From Bog-375 sp049587755 (GTDB lineage: Bacteria; Acidobacteriota; Terriglobia; Bryobacterales; Bryobacteraceae): a DNA stretch of 64,000 nt. The notes below the pieces were generated by a model that was given only the letters and a program-made list of their open reading frames with translations, ran no database searches and had not been told where the DNA came from. This document shows, piece after piece, positions 32,031 to 39,875 of the stretch (position 1 is the stretch's first letter; each line of letters starts with the position of its first letter). The translations under genes were made by a program, and so were the position numbers. Where the stretch lies: NCBI GenBank assembly GCA_049587755.1, contig JBAVEN010000045.1, positions 1 to 64,000 on the forward strand, written 5' to 3'.

Positions 32031-33734
32031 CTACCGCTGGGCGGCGTTCGCCGGCCCCTCAAACGCTACCTTGCCGCCCACAATCGTGTACACCACTTGC
32101 GTTGCCGGAATTTCGTCCTCCGGCACGGTCAGAATATCGCGTGACAGCACCGTGATGTCCGCCAGTTTCCCGGGCTCCAGCGACCCCTTGAGGTTCTCTT
32201 CAAACGCCGCGTACGCATTGTTCCAGGTGTATGATCGCAGCGCTTCCTGGCGCGTCATCCGCTGATCCGGAAAAAACACCGACCCATCCTTCGACCGCCG
32301 CGTTACGGAAGCGTAGAAGCAGGCAATCGGGCTCACGTCCTCCACCGGCGCATCGGTGCCGTTGCCGACAATCGCGCCCGTCTTCATGAGCTTCTGCCAG
32401 ACGTACGCGCCCTCCTCGGCGCGCTTCGGCCCCAGGCGCAAGATCACGAACGGCGCGTCCGACGTGCAATGGATTCCCTGCATGGCCGCGATCACGCCCA
32501 ATTGCCCGAAGCGCGGAATATCCGCCGGGTTGAGATGTTGCGCATGCTCGATGCGCCAGCGCAAATTCTTCATCTCCGGGTGTTCCCGGAAGACCGATTC
32601 GTAGATGTTCAGCGCCTCGCGGTTGGCGCGGTCGCCGATGGCGTGCACGCACAGTTGGTATCCATGCCGGATGGCCAACTCGGCGGTGTGGCGAATGTCG
32701 GCCGGGTCCTCGACGTTGAACCCGGTCGAGCCGGGCGAATCGGTATACGGTTCCAGCAGCCATGCCCCGCGGGAACCCAGCGCGCCATCCATATACCGCT
32801 TGACGGCGCGCACGGTCAGGAAATTGCCGCCTGCGCTGATGATTCGATAACGGTCCAGGTCCTCTTCCAGCTTTTGGTTCGGCTCCCGCAGCATCACCCA
32901 CAGGCGCAGGCCAAGGTCGTGGTTTTCCGCCATGCGGCGGAACACATCCACCGTGGCTGGCGGGGAGCCTGCGTCTTCAAACGTGGTGATGCCCTTGGCC
33001 AGACACTCCGCGGTTACGAGGCCGATCACCCTGCGCAACTCCGCATCCTGTTCGGCCGGCGTGCGCTGCGCGCGCCACTGTTCCAGCGCGCGGCTCGCCA
33101 ACCCCTGCGCCGTCTCGCGCAACAGGCCGGTGGGATTGCCGGCCGCGTCCTTCAGAATCTCGCCGCCTTTGGGATTCGGCGTGGCGCGCGTGATCCCGGC
33201 CAGCTCCATCGCTTTGGCGTTGACGAACGATGCGTGCCCGCTGGCGTGTTCGAGCAGCACCGGGTGATCGCCGGAAACGGCGTCGAGCGAAGCGTGCAAG
33301 GGGAACCCTTCCACATTTGGAGCCGGCGCCGCCGTCCACTTCGATTGATGCCAGCCGCGGCCCACGATCCACTCCCCTGGGCGAGCTTGCCGCGCCGCGT
33401 GCGCCACCTGCGCCACGATCTCATCCCAGGTGCGGGCCTCGCGCAAGTCCAGGCCCAGCCGGTATTCGCCGATCGAGGTGAAATGCGCGTGGCCCTCGAT
33501 GAAGCCGGGAATGGCGAGTTGCCCGTGCAGATCGACAACCCGCGTGTGCGCTCCGATGAGAAGCCGCATGTCCCCGTCGCCGCCCAGCGCGATGATCCGG
33601 CCGCCGCGAGCCGCCAGCGCCCGCACCGCCGGCTGCGCAGGATTCATGGTGGCGATTTTGCCGTTCCGCAGCACCAGTTCGGCCGGCTGCGCGACGGCTG
33701 CGGCTACAATCAAAAAGAAGAGGAGCATCCGCAT
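32031..33734 (-). CDS. Exported amidohydrolase, YtcJ-like (amidohydrolase 3 family)
   Basis: A metal-dependent hydrolase of 567 residues with signal peptide (MRMLLFFLIVAAAVAQP). The amidohydrolase core shows the metal-binding GFIEGHAHF, RGWHQSKW, AIGDRANREALN, WRIEHAQHLNP and a late GTDAPVEDVSPI. The C-terminus rebuilds the beta-sandwich (LEPGKLADITVLSRDIL). YtcJ-like proteins cleave formamide or cyclic amide bonds; the substrate is unknown. ATG 33734 is chosen because the signal peptide begins there, but 33728, 33746 and 33758 are possible. It starts back-to-back with the crotonase gene, the two ATGs overlapping. Confidence 0.88.
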   Translation of the reverse strand: MRMLLFFLIVAAAVAQPAELVLRNGKIATMNPAQPAVRALAARGGRIIALGGDGDMRLLIGAHTRVVDLHGQLAIPGFIEGHAHFTSIGEYRLGLDLREARTWDEIVAQVAHAARQARPGEWIVGRGWHQSKWTAAPAPNVEGFPLHASLDAVSGDHPVLLEHASGHASFVNAKAMELAGITRATPNPKGGEILKDAAGNPTGLLRETAQGLASRALEQWRAQRTPAEQDAELRRVIGLVTAECLAKGITTFEDAGSPPATVDVFRRMAENHDLGLRLWVMLREPNQKLEEDLDRYRIISAGGNFLTVRAVKRYMDGALGSRGAWLLEPYTDSPGSTGFNVEDPADIRHTAELAIRHGYQLCVHAIGDRANREALNIYESVFREHPEMKNLRWRIEHAQHLNPADIPRFGQLGVIAAMQGIHCTSDAPFVILRLGPKRAEEGAYVWQKLMKTGAIVGNGTDAPVEDVSPIACFYASVTRRSKDGSVFFPDQRMTRQEALRSYTWNNAYAAFEENLKGSLEPGKLADITVLSRDILTVPEDEIPATQVVYTIVGGKVAFEGPANAAQR

Positions 33735-34518
33735 GGCAACCAGCATACTGGAATCCATTCGCTACCAGGTGGAAGGCGCGGCGGCCATCGTCACCCTGAA
33801 TCGTCCCGAGCGCCGCAACGCCCTTTCGCTCAGCCTGATGCTGGAGCTGACCGCGTGCCTGGATGAAATCGGCCGCAACCGCGAAATCCGCGCCGTCATT
33901 CTAGGAGCGGCCGGAGCCGCGTTCTGCTCGGGACACGATCTCGGCGAAATGACAGGCCGCGACGTCAACGAATACCGCCGCATCTTCGACGTCTGCACCG
34001 AGTTGATGACGAAGATTCAGTCCATCCCGCAGCCGGTGATCGCCGCGGTGCAGGGTGTCGCCATCGCCGCCGGCTGCCAGTTGGTAGCCACCTGCGACCT
34101 CGCCATCGCCGCCGAAGGCACCGCTTTCGGCACGCCAGGCGTGAAGATCGGCCTCTTCTGCACCACGCCGATGGTGGCGCTAACCCGCGCCATCGGCCGC
34201 AAACGCGCGCTCGAGATGCTGCTCACCGGCCAAATGGTGGATGCGCGCACCGCCGCCGAGTGGGGCCTCGTCAACCAGGTGGTTCCTGCTTCCGAGCTGG
34301 AAGCCGCATCGCGCAAGCTGGCGGCGAAGGTGGCCGAAGCCAGCAGCCTGGTGGTCGCTCTAGGCAAGCAGGCGTTCTACACCCAGATCGATCTCGACCA
34401 GCCCAAGGCTTACGCTTACGCCAAGGAGGTGATGTCGATGAACGCGCTGGCCGCGGACGCGCAGGAAGGCATCTCCGCGTTCCTGGGCAAGCGCCCGCCT
34501 TGCTGGACGGGCAAATAA
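33733..34518 (+). CDS. Enoyl-CoA hydratase/isomerase family protein (ECHDC3-like)
   Basis: A crotonase-fold enzyme of 261 residues. It shows AAIVTLNRPERRNALS, the oxyanion-hole segments AAFCSGHDLGEM and GVAIAAGCQLVATCDLA, FGTPGVKIGLFCTTP, and a C-terminus (SSLVVALGKQAFYTQI, DAQEGISAFLGKRPP) typical of the ECHDC3-like branch. It probably hydrates or isomerises an acyl-CoA; the exact substrate is uncertain in this broad family. ATG 33733 has GAGGAG seven to nine bases upstream; the frame is open far upstream, but that is antisense to the amidohydrolase. Confidence 0.92.
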   Translation: MATSILESIRYQVEGAAAIVTLNRPERRNALSLSLMLELTACLDEIGRNREIRAVILGAAGAAFCSGHDLGEMTGRDVNEYRRIFDVCTELMTKIQSIPQPVIAAVQGVAIAAGCQLVATCDLAIAAEGTAFGTPGVKIGLFCTTPMVALTRAIGRKRALEMLLTGQMVDARTAAEWGLVNQVVPASELEAASRKLAAKVAEASSLVVALGKQAFYTQIDLDQPKAYAYAKEVMSMNALAADAQEGISAFLGKRPPCWTGK

Positions 34519-34549
34519 GCCGGCCTTGGCAAGTCGGGGACCTGCCTCA

Positions 34550-35815
34550 CTAGGCGCCCAGAAACAGCGGCCGGATGTGTCGCTCAAAAAGATTGGTGGT
34601 CACGTTGCGCGCGATGCTCTCCTCGCACGCATCCAGCATCTTTGTATAGCGCTCGCCCATCTTGGCGGCGATTTTGTAACCCACGTGCAGCAACTGGCGG
34701 AGGTTCGGATTGAAGAGCGGATTCTGCCGATCATGGCGCAATGCGCCGGCATACTGCTCCGCAGTCCAGCCGTTCACCGTCGCGGGCGTGGGAAGCTTGG
34801 AGGCATCGATGTCGATTACCGAAACGTACGGCTCACATAACTCACGCCGGTGTTCGTAAGCCTCCGCGTAAATCTCCTTGGCCAGCGCCAGCCCTTCTCC
34901 GCCGGCTTCCGCCAGCCCAATGAGCTCCTCCAGCCAGGTGGTGCCCGCGGTCTTGACATGAACGCCGGCGCCGTTATTGCCCAGCGCGCGGCGGATGGGC
35001 GCGTACAACGAGAACTTGTCGCTGCCGGAATGCACGCTCAGCTTCAGATCCTTGGGCAGTTTGTAGCGCTCCACCGCGTGCGCGATCACGGCCACGTCGC
35101 TCGAAAACTCGCGCTCGAACTGCTCCACGTCGCCGACGTAATCCACGCCTTTGTTGAAGCGGCCGGTGAACTTGGGGGCGATGGTTTGGACGGGGATGTT
35201 CTCGTCGGCCAGGGCCGCCAGAATCAGCAGCAGTTCGGAAGGCGTCTGCGGCGTGTCGGTCTCATCCATCGAAACTTCCGTGATGAAGCTGCCGGCCGCC
35301 CGCTGCGCGATGTGACGGTAGATGGCCGCGGCCTCGCCGACCGCGTGCAGGTATTTGGATGTGGCGCGGAAGGCTTTCTCCTTGCTCATCGTCAGCGGCT
35401 CCGCCAGTCCGGCGATTTCGATGCGTCCCACCAGTTCCTTATGGCGCGCCAGAAACGCCTCCACCGCGCCGGGCTTAGGCCGGTGCGCGATGGCGTGAGC
35501 CACATCCAGCGTGAAGAAGTCGCACCACTCCAGAAACCGGTCGACTGTCTCCAGGTTGATATGGTCCGCGTCGAGGAAATAGGGCTTCTTCCATTCCAAA
35601 GCCTCCACCGCCGCATCGGCGGCGGCGCGCGCGCTGGCGGGTTCCGAGCCTACGGTCTTGTGCTCGCGGTTGGACTTGTTCCAAACCGGCGTCACCGACG
35701 CGCCCTGTGCGGCGGCGCACACGCAGGCTGCCAACTGCGCTTTCGCCTGGTGGGCAAACCGGTCGCCCATTCCCAGCGAATATCGTTCTAATTGAAGTCC
35801 GTTTTGATCGCTCAC
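34550..35815 (-). CDS. uxaE: Tagaturonate/fructuronate epimerase UxaE
   Basis: A 421-residue cytoplasmic enzyme of the UxaE family, which interconverts D-tagaturonate and D-fructuronate and so joins the galacturonate and glucuronate routes. Landmarks are YSLGMGDRFAHQAKAQL, PVWNKSNREHKTVGSEPAS, FLDADHINLETVDRF, CDFFTLDVAHAI, APKFTGRFNKGVDYVGD and LSVHSGSDKFSLY. The divergent neighbour is a GH28 pectinase, which supports a role in pectin-derived uronate use. No other uronate-pathway gene is adjacent. Assignment is from motifs and context. Confidence 0.85.
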   Translation of the reverse strand: MSDQNGLQLERYSLGMGDRFAHQAKAQLAACVCAAAQGASVTPVWNKSNREHKTVGSEPASARAAADAAVEALEWKKPYFLDADHINLETVDRFLEWCDFFTLDVAHAIAHRPKPGAVEAFLARHKELVGRIEIAGLAEPLTMSKEKAFRATSKYLHAVGEAAAIYRHIAQRAAGSFITEVSMDETDTPQTPSELLLILAALADENIPVQTIAPKFTGRFNKGVDYVGDVEQFEREFSSDVAVIAHAVERYKLPKDLKLSVHSGSDKFSLYAPIRRALGNNGAGVHVKTAGTTWLEELIGLAEAGGEGLALAKEIYAEAYEHRRELCEPYVSVIDIDASKLPTPATVNGWTAEQYAGALRHDRQNPLFNPNLRQLLHVGYKIAAKMGERYTKMLDACEESIARNVTTNLFERHIRPLFLGA

Positions 35816-35908
35816 AGTAGCCTGCCAGACGCCAACCTATAGACTAAAAAGATCTTCTTCGGTTCTGAATATATTGGGGCGCGCCTGAAGGGTCAAGCCC
35901 GCGGCGTT

Positions 35909-35920
35909 AAACCGCGGTTT
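35909..35920. promoter_or_regulatory. 12-bp palindrome in the uxaE/GH28 divergent region
   Basis: AAACCGCGGTTT is a perfect palindrome. With an upstream CCGCGG (35899-35904) it can also form a hairpin followed by TTTT on the plus strand. It may be an operator or a short terminator between divergent genes. Confidence 0.4.
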
Positions 35921-35938
35921 TAGAAAAACTCAATGAAA

Positions 35939-35961
35939 GCGCTGCGCGCAGCGCCTATAAT
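35939..35961 (+). promoter_or_regulatory. Palindrome abutting a consensus -10 before the GH28 gene
   Basis: A 16-bp perfect palindrome (GCGCTGCGCGCAGCGC, 35939-35954) is followed by CTATAAT, with a perfect TATAAT at 35956-35961. The ATG of the pectinase is 16 bases further and has a G-rich ribosome site. The palindrome occupies the -10/-35 spacer, the place for a repressor operator. Confidence 0.55.
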
Positions 35962-35977
35962 GATCGGGGGAAATGGA

Positions 35978-37390
35978 ATGACACGCCGCACACTGCTGGG
36001 AGGCGCCGCCGTGCTGGCGGGCTCGCGCTTCCGCCTTGGCGCTGAACCGCCCGCCGCTGCTGCGCCTCGGTTGGAGCAGATTCTGGCCCGCATCCGGCCA
36101 CCCAAATTCCCGGATCGCGTATTCGACATCACTCATTTCGGCGCGCGCGAGGGCGGAGCGATCAAGGCCACCGAAGCCATCCGCAAAGCCATCCAGGCCT
36201 GTTCCGCGGCCGGCGGCGGCCGAGTGACGATTCCCGCCGGAGTCTTCCTCAGCGGCGCGATTCATCTCGCCAGCAACGTCAACCTCCACCTGGAAGACGG
36301 CGCCACGCTGCGCTTCAGCGGGGATCCGCAAGACTATTTGCCTGTCGTTCTCACCCGCTTCGAAGGCACCGAGTGCATGAACTACTCGCCGTTCATTTAC
36401 GCCTTTGGGCAAACCAACATCGCGGTCACCGGAACCGGCACGCTCGATGGCGCGGCGGACGCGGAGCATTGGTGGTCTTGGAAGAAGAACGCGCCGCGCG
36501 GCCCGCACACGCTCTCCGCCGACAACCGCAGCCCGCAGCCTGCCTCCCCGGATAACCGCGCCCTGGTGGAGCAGGGCGAAAAAGACGTACCGGTAAGCCA
36601 GCGCATCTACGGCGCGGGTTCCACGCTGCGGCCCAACTTCGTGCAGCCCTACCGATCGACGAACGTTCTGATCGAGGACGTCACCATTCGCAACTCTCCG
36701 ATGTGGGAACTCAACCCGGTGCTATGCAGGAACGTCACCGTGCGCAACGTGAAAATCTCCAGCCACGGCCCCAACAACGACGGCTGCGATCCGGAGTGTT
36801 CCACCGACGTGCTGATCGACGGCTGCGAATTCGACACCGGCGACGACTGCATCGCCATCAAAAGCGGCCGCAATCGCGACGGCCGCCGCGTCAACGTTCC
36901 TTGCGAAAACGTCGTGGTGCGGAATTGCCGTATGAAGGACGGCCACGGCGGCGTATCCATCGGCAGCGAGGTATCCGGAGGCATACGCAACGTGTACATG
37001 GAAAACAACCGCATGGACAGCCAGCACCTGCTCAACGGCCTGCGCATCAAGACCAACTCGTACCGCGGCGGCAGCCTCGAAAACTTCTACTTCCGCAACA
37101 ACACCATCGGCCAGGTGGCGCTCGCCGTGATCGCCGTCGATTTCTATTATGAGGAAGGCCCCGGCGGCCCGTTTACGCCCAGCGTGCGCAACGTGGTGGT
37201 GGAAAATGTCACCTCCGGGCGCAGCCGCTACGCGCTCTATCTGCGCGGATATGAGAACGCCAAAATCTCCGGCGTCCGCGTCGCCCACTGCGCCTTCAAC
37301 AATGTCAGCGAGCCCGACGTCATCGAGAACGTAGCCGGGCTCGAACTCATCGATGACACCAGAAACGGCAAGCCGATGACGAAAGGATAA
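35978..37390 (+). CDS. Exported GH28 polygalacturonase
   Basis: A pectin-degrading enzyme of 470 residues. The N-terminus is a Tat-type signal (MTRRTLLGGAAVLAG). The body is a right-handed beta-helix with all GH28 active-site motifs: NND (Asp268) in GPNNDGCDPE, TGDDCIAIKSG (Asp289-Asp290), DGHGGVSIGS (His323) and LRIK (Arg356, Lys358). It probably cuts homogalacturonan or removes terminal galacturonate; the PehX-like layout suggests exo action. ATG 35978 is preferred over the frame start 35933 because of the ribosome site and twin arginine. Context: divergent from uxaE. Confidence 0.94.
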   Translation: MTRRTLLGGAAVLAGSRFRLGAEPPAAAAPRLEQILARIRPPKFPDRVFDITHFGAREGGAIKATEAIRKAIQACSAAGGGRVTIPAGVFLSGAIHLASNVNLHLEDGATLRFSGDPQDYLPVVLTRFEGTECMNYSPFIYAFGQTNIAVTGTGTLDGAADAEHWWSWKKNAPRGPHTLSADNRSPQPASPDNRALVEQGEKDVPVSQRIYGAGSTLRPNFVQPYRSTNVLIEDVTIRNSPMWELNPVLCRNVTVRNVKISSHGPNNDGCDPECSTDVLIDGCEFDTGDDCIAIKSGRNRDGRRVNVPCENVVVRNCRMKDGHGGVSIGSEVSGGIRNVYMENNRMDSQHLLNGLRIKTNSYRGGSLENFYFRNNTIGQVALAVIAVDFYYEEGPGGPFTPSVRNVVVENVTSGRSRYALYLRGYENAKISGVRVAHCAFNNVSEPDVIENVAGLELIDDTRNGKPMTKG

Positions 37391-37408
37391 ACGCCGGCCG
37401 TCAAGCCA

Positions 37409-37975
37409 ATGCCCACTCCCTCGCTGCTGGCGCGCGCCGCCGATTCCGTGCTGGTGATCGTCGATATCCAGGATCGCCTGCTGGCGGTAATGCCCGCCGG
37501 CGCGCGCGAAGCGATGTTGCACAACACGCGGATTCTTGCCCAATCCGCGGCGCTGCTCGCGATACCGGTCCTGGTGACCGAACAGTATCCGAACGGACTC
37601 GGCCACACCGCGGCGCCGGTTGCGGAAGCGCTGCCTGCGGCCACGCCGCGTGTCGAAAAGACTTGCTTCTCCTGCGCTGCCTCCGCGGCATTCACCGCGG
37701 CGCTGGCCGCGTCCGGCCGCTCGCAGATTATCCTCGCCGGCATGGAAGCGCACGTGTGCGTCCTACAATCGGCGCTCGATTTGCGGGCCGCCGGCCGCGA
37801 GGTCTGGGTGGCTGAAGACGCCTGCTGTTCCCGCAACCCGGCCAACCACCGCAACGCCATCGGCCGGATGCGCGCGGCTGGAGTGGTGGTGGCCAATACC
37901 GAATCGGTGGTCTTCGAGTGGCTGCGCGACGCCGGCCACGAACACTTCAAGGCCATCTCGGCGCTGGTGCGATAG
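37409..37975 (+). CDS. Isochorismatase-family cysteine hydrolase
   Basis: A 188-residue cytoplasmic hydrolase. The catalytic triad is Asp19 (VIVDIQDRL), Lys84 (RVEKTCFSC) and Cys117 (GMEAHVCVLQ). The sequence resembles the YcaC/isochorismatase-like branch (TEQYPNGLGHT), whose members often act on amides or have unknown substrates. It starts 18 bases after the GH28 stop and may be co-transcribed with it, but a link to pectin use is not evident. Followed by two short hairpins and then the TIGR03437 protein. Confidence 0.9.
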   Translation: MPTPSLLARAADSVLVIVDIQDRLLAVMPAGAREAMLHNTRILAQSAALLAIPVLVTEQYPNGLGHTAAPVAEALPAATPRVEKTCFSCAASAAFTAALAASGRSQIILAGMEAHVCVLQSALDLRAAGREVWVAEDACCSRNPANHRNAIGRMRAAGVVVANTESVVFEWLRDAGHEHFKAISALVR

Positions 37976-38038
37976 ATGTGCGGGCGACGGGCCTTGTTGC
38001 GCAAGGAACTCGGAATCGCCGGTCTAAGGGACTGAGCG

Positions 38039-38055
38039 GTTGCCGCAGCGGCAAC
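38039..38055. repeat. Short perfect hairpin GTTGCCGC/GCGGCAAC
   Basis: Eight-bp arms with a one-base loop, downstream of the hydrolase and 66 bases before the next ATG. A second stem CCTTG/CAAGG is at 37992-38006. No T-tract, so terminator status is uncertain. Confidence 0.4.
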
Positions 38056-38120
38056 TTGTTGAGCACGCAAATTTGTAATGGCCTGTCGCGTGCTCTCCTT
38101 GCCGATAGATAGGTTGCCGT

Positions 38121-39800
38121 ATGTCATCCACGCCACTGAGATATCAGCTCGGCATTGTCGCTGAATTCTCTCTGGTTGTAGCGCTGGTGTCCCACCGCTG
38201 TGGCCGATTGGTACTGTGGCTATTGTTCGTTTTCGTTTTCGCTGGATTTCCGGCCTTCGGACAGGCTCCAACAATCACTCCGCGAGGAGTTGTCACGGCC
38301 GCGTCTTATTCCCAGCCTGTTTCGCCTGGATCGATTGCCAGTATCTTTGGTGCCAATCTGGCGGCCTCCACGCTCAGCGCGACTGGCACTCCACTACCAA
38401 TCTCCCTGGGCGGAACCTCGGTCACGGTCAACGGCGTCAGCGCGCCTCTGTTTTTTGTATCGCCCACTCAAATCAATCTGCAAATTCCGTCTTCTTTATC
38501 GCCTTCAGAGTCGAATTACACGTCGCTCAACTTCGTTGTAACCGCAGCGGCCGGGTCGAGCGTGCCCGCGCAAGCCCCTGCTTCTTTCGTTAGCCCGGCC
38601 ATGTTTACGCAGGACGAGAGCGGCTGTGGACCGTCGGCAGCTCTGAACGTTGCCCCTGACGGGACGGTATCTCTGAATTCGCCATCGAACAGCGCGGCAC
38701 CGGGCGATTTCATCAGCCTCTATGGCACGGGACTCGGCACGGTGTACCCGCAGCAGCCACCGGATGGCATGCCGCCGCCGGGTCTGGACGTTTTGGCTGT
38801 TTCCGTGGACGTGCTTCTCGCCGGCAATACCGCGACGACATACAACTATAAGGGGTTGGCCCCCACGCTCGTTGGCGTGGATCAAATCAATGTTCAGATT
38901 CCTCCTGGTACGCAAGAGGGATGCGCGATACCGATTGCGCTATACAGTCAACCGTTTCTCAGCCCGACAACCACGATCAGCATCCACTCCGGGAGGGGAC
39001 CGTGTGTGGATCCTCCCATCCAATCCTATGGACAAGTATCACTGACGAAAACCATCACTTCTGGCACGGGTAACGACGTCGAGGACGATGTATTTGCCGC
39101 GAGTTTTCCGTCCGCCCCGGGATTGCCGGCGCCCGCATCGCAAGGAACGCTGCCAGCGGGTGCGTACCAGCCCGGAGTTGCGCCAGTGGAGGCCTCGCGA
39201 TCATGTGCCGTCGCCGGTTACACTTTACTCTCAGCCGGGTCAATTACCGTCCAGTCCGCGGGTAGTGGGGTAACAGTTGAGGCACAGCCAGTGAGCACAA
39301 CCGGCGGTGTTACCTATCAGCAGGCCCTTCCTACGGGCTTCGTTGAACCCGGCCAATATATCCTGGCCGGTTCAGGGAACACAATCACGTTTCAAGGGAC
39401 GCTGACTATCGGCTCCCCGATCCAGATTCAAACCGATCTCTCGCCTGGCACGCAGATCGATGCTAGTTCCGGCCAACCCTTCTCGGTGCAGTGGACGGGT
39501 GGCGACCCTGGAACGCTCGTGAAGGTCACACTATTGTCCGGCGACCCGGTTTACCCTGCATACGTCTATGCCGAAGCTGACGCGGCTTCTGGCTCTGTTA
39601 CGTTTGACCCGCATTGCATCGAAATGGGCACAGGGGCCTTTTGTTCCTTCGGCGTCCCACCGTCAAACGTTGAACAGGTCATTGTCGAGGTCTCGCCGGA
39701 CCCGGCGAACATCACCACGTTCCAGAGCCATGGGCTTACCGGCGGTGTTTACGCCACCTGGACTTACTGCCATGTCTTCAACGGACTGACCCTGAATTGA
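38121..39800 (+). CDS. Large exported protein with N-terminal TIGR03437 domain
   Basis: A 559-residue protein, probably secreted through a hydrophobic signal near residues 30-50 (LVLWLLFVFVFAGFPAFGQA). Residues about 55-295 match the Solibacter-type TIGR03437 domain: VVTAASYSQPVSPGSIASIFG, APLFFVSPTQINLQIPSSLS, PGDFISLYGTGLGTVYPQ and LVGVDQINVQIPPGTQEG. The remaining 260 residues are Thr/Ser/Gly-rich beta structure with no recognised domain. The domain is usually at the C-terminus, so its N-terminal position here is unusual. Role unknown; surface adhesion or binding is likely. Confidence 0.82.
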   Translation: MSSTPLRYQLGIVAEFSLVVALVSHRCGRLVLWLLFVFVFAGFPAFGQAPTITPRGVVTAASYSQPVSPGSIASIFGANLAASTLSATGTPLPISLGGTSVTVNGVSAPLFFVSPTQINLQIPSSLSPSESNYTSLNFVVTAAAGSSVPAQAPASFVSPAMFTQDESGCGPSAALNVAPDGTVSLNSPSNSAAPGDFISLYGTGLGTVYPQQPPDGMPPPGLDVLAVSVDVLLAGNTATTYNYKGLAPTLVGVDQINVQIPPGTQEGCAIPIALYSQPFLSPTTTISIHSGRGPCVDPPIQSYGQVSLTKTITSGTGNDVEDDVFAASFPSAPGLPAPASQGTLPAGAYQPGVAPVEASRSCAVAGYTLLSAGSITVQSAGSGVTVEAQPVSTTGGVTYQQALPTGFVEPGQYILAGSGNTITFQGTLTIGSPIQIQTDLSPGTQIDASSGQPFSVQWTGGDPGTLVKVTLLSGDPVYPAYVYAEADAASGSVTFDPHCIEMGTGAFCSFGVPPSNVEQVIVEVSPDPANITTFQSHGLTGGVYATWTYCHVFNGLTLN

Positions 39801-39875
39801 GCCGGCGCAGCCGGTCGGCGATCCGAAAATACTCCCTTGAAAAGCCGCGCAGTGGTTCGATAAACCTACCCGATT

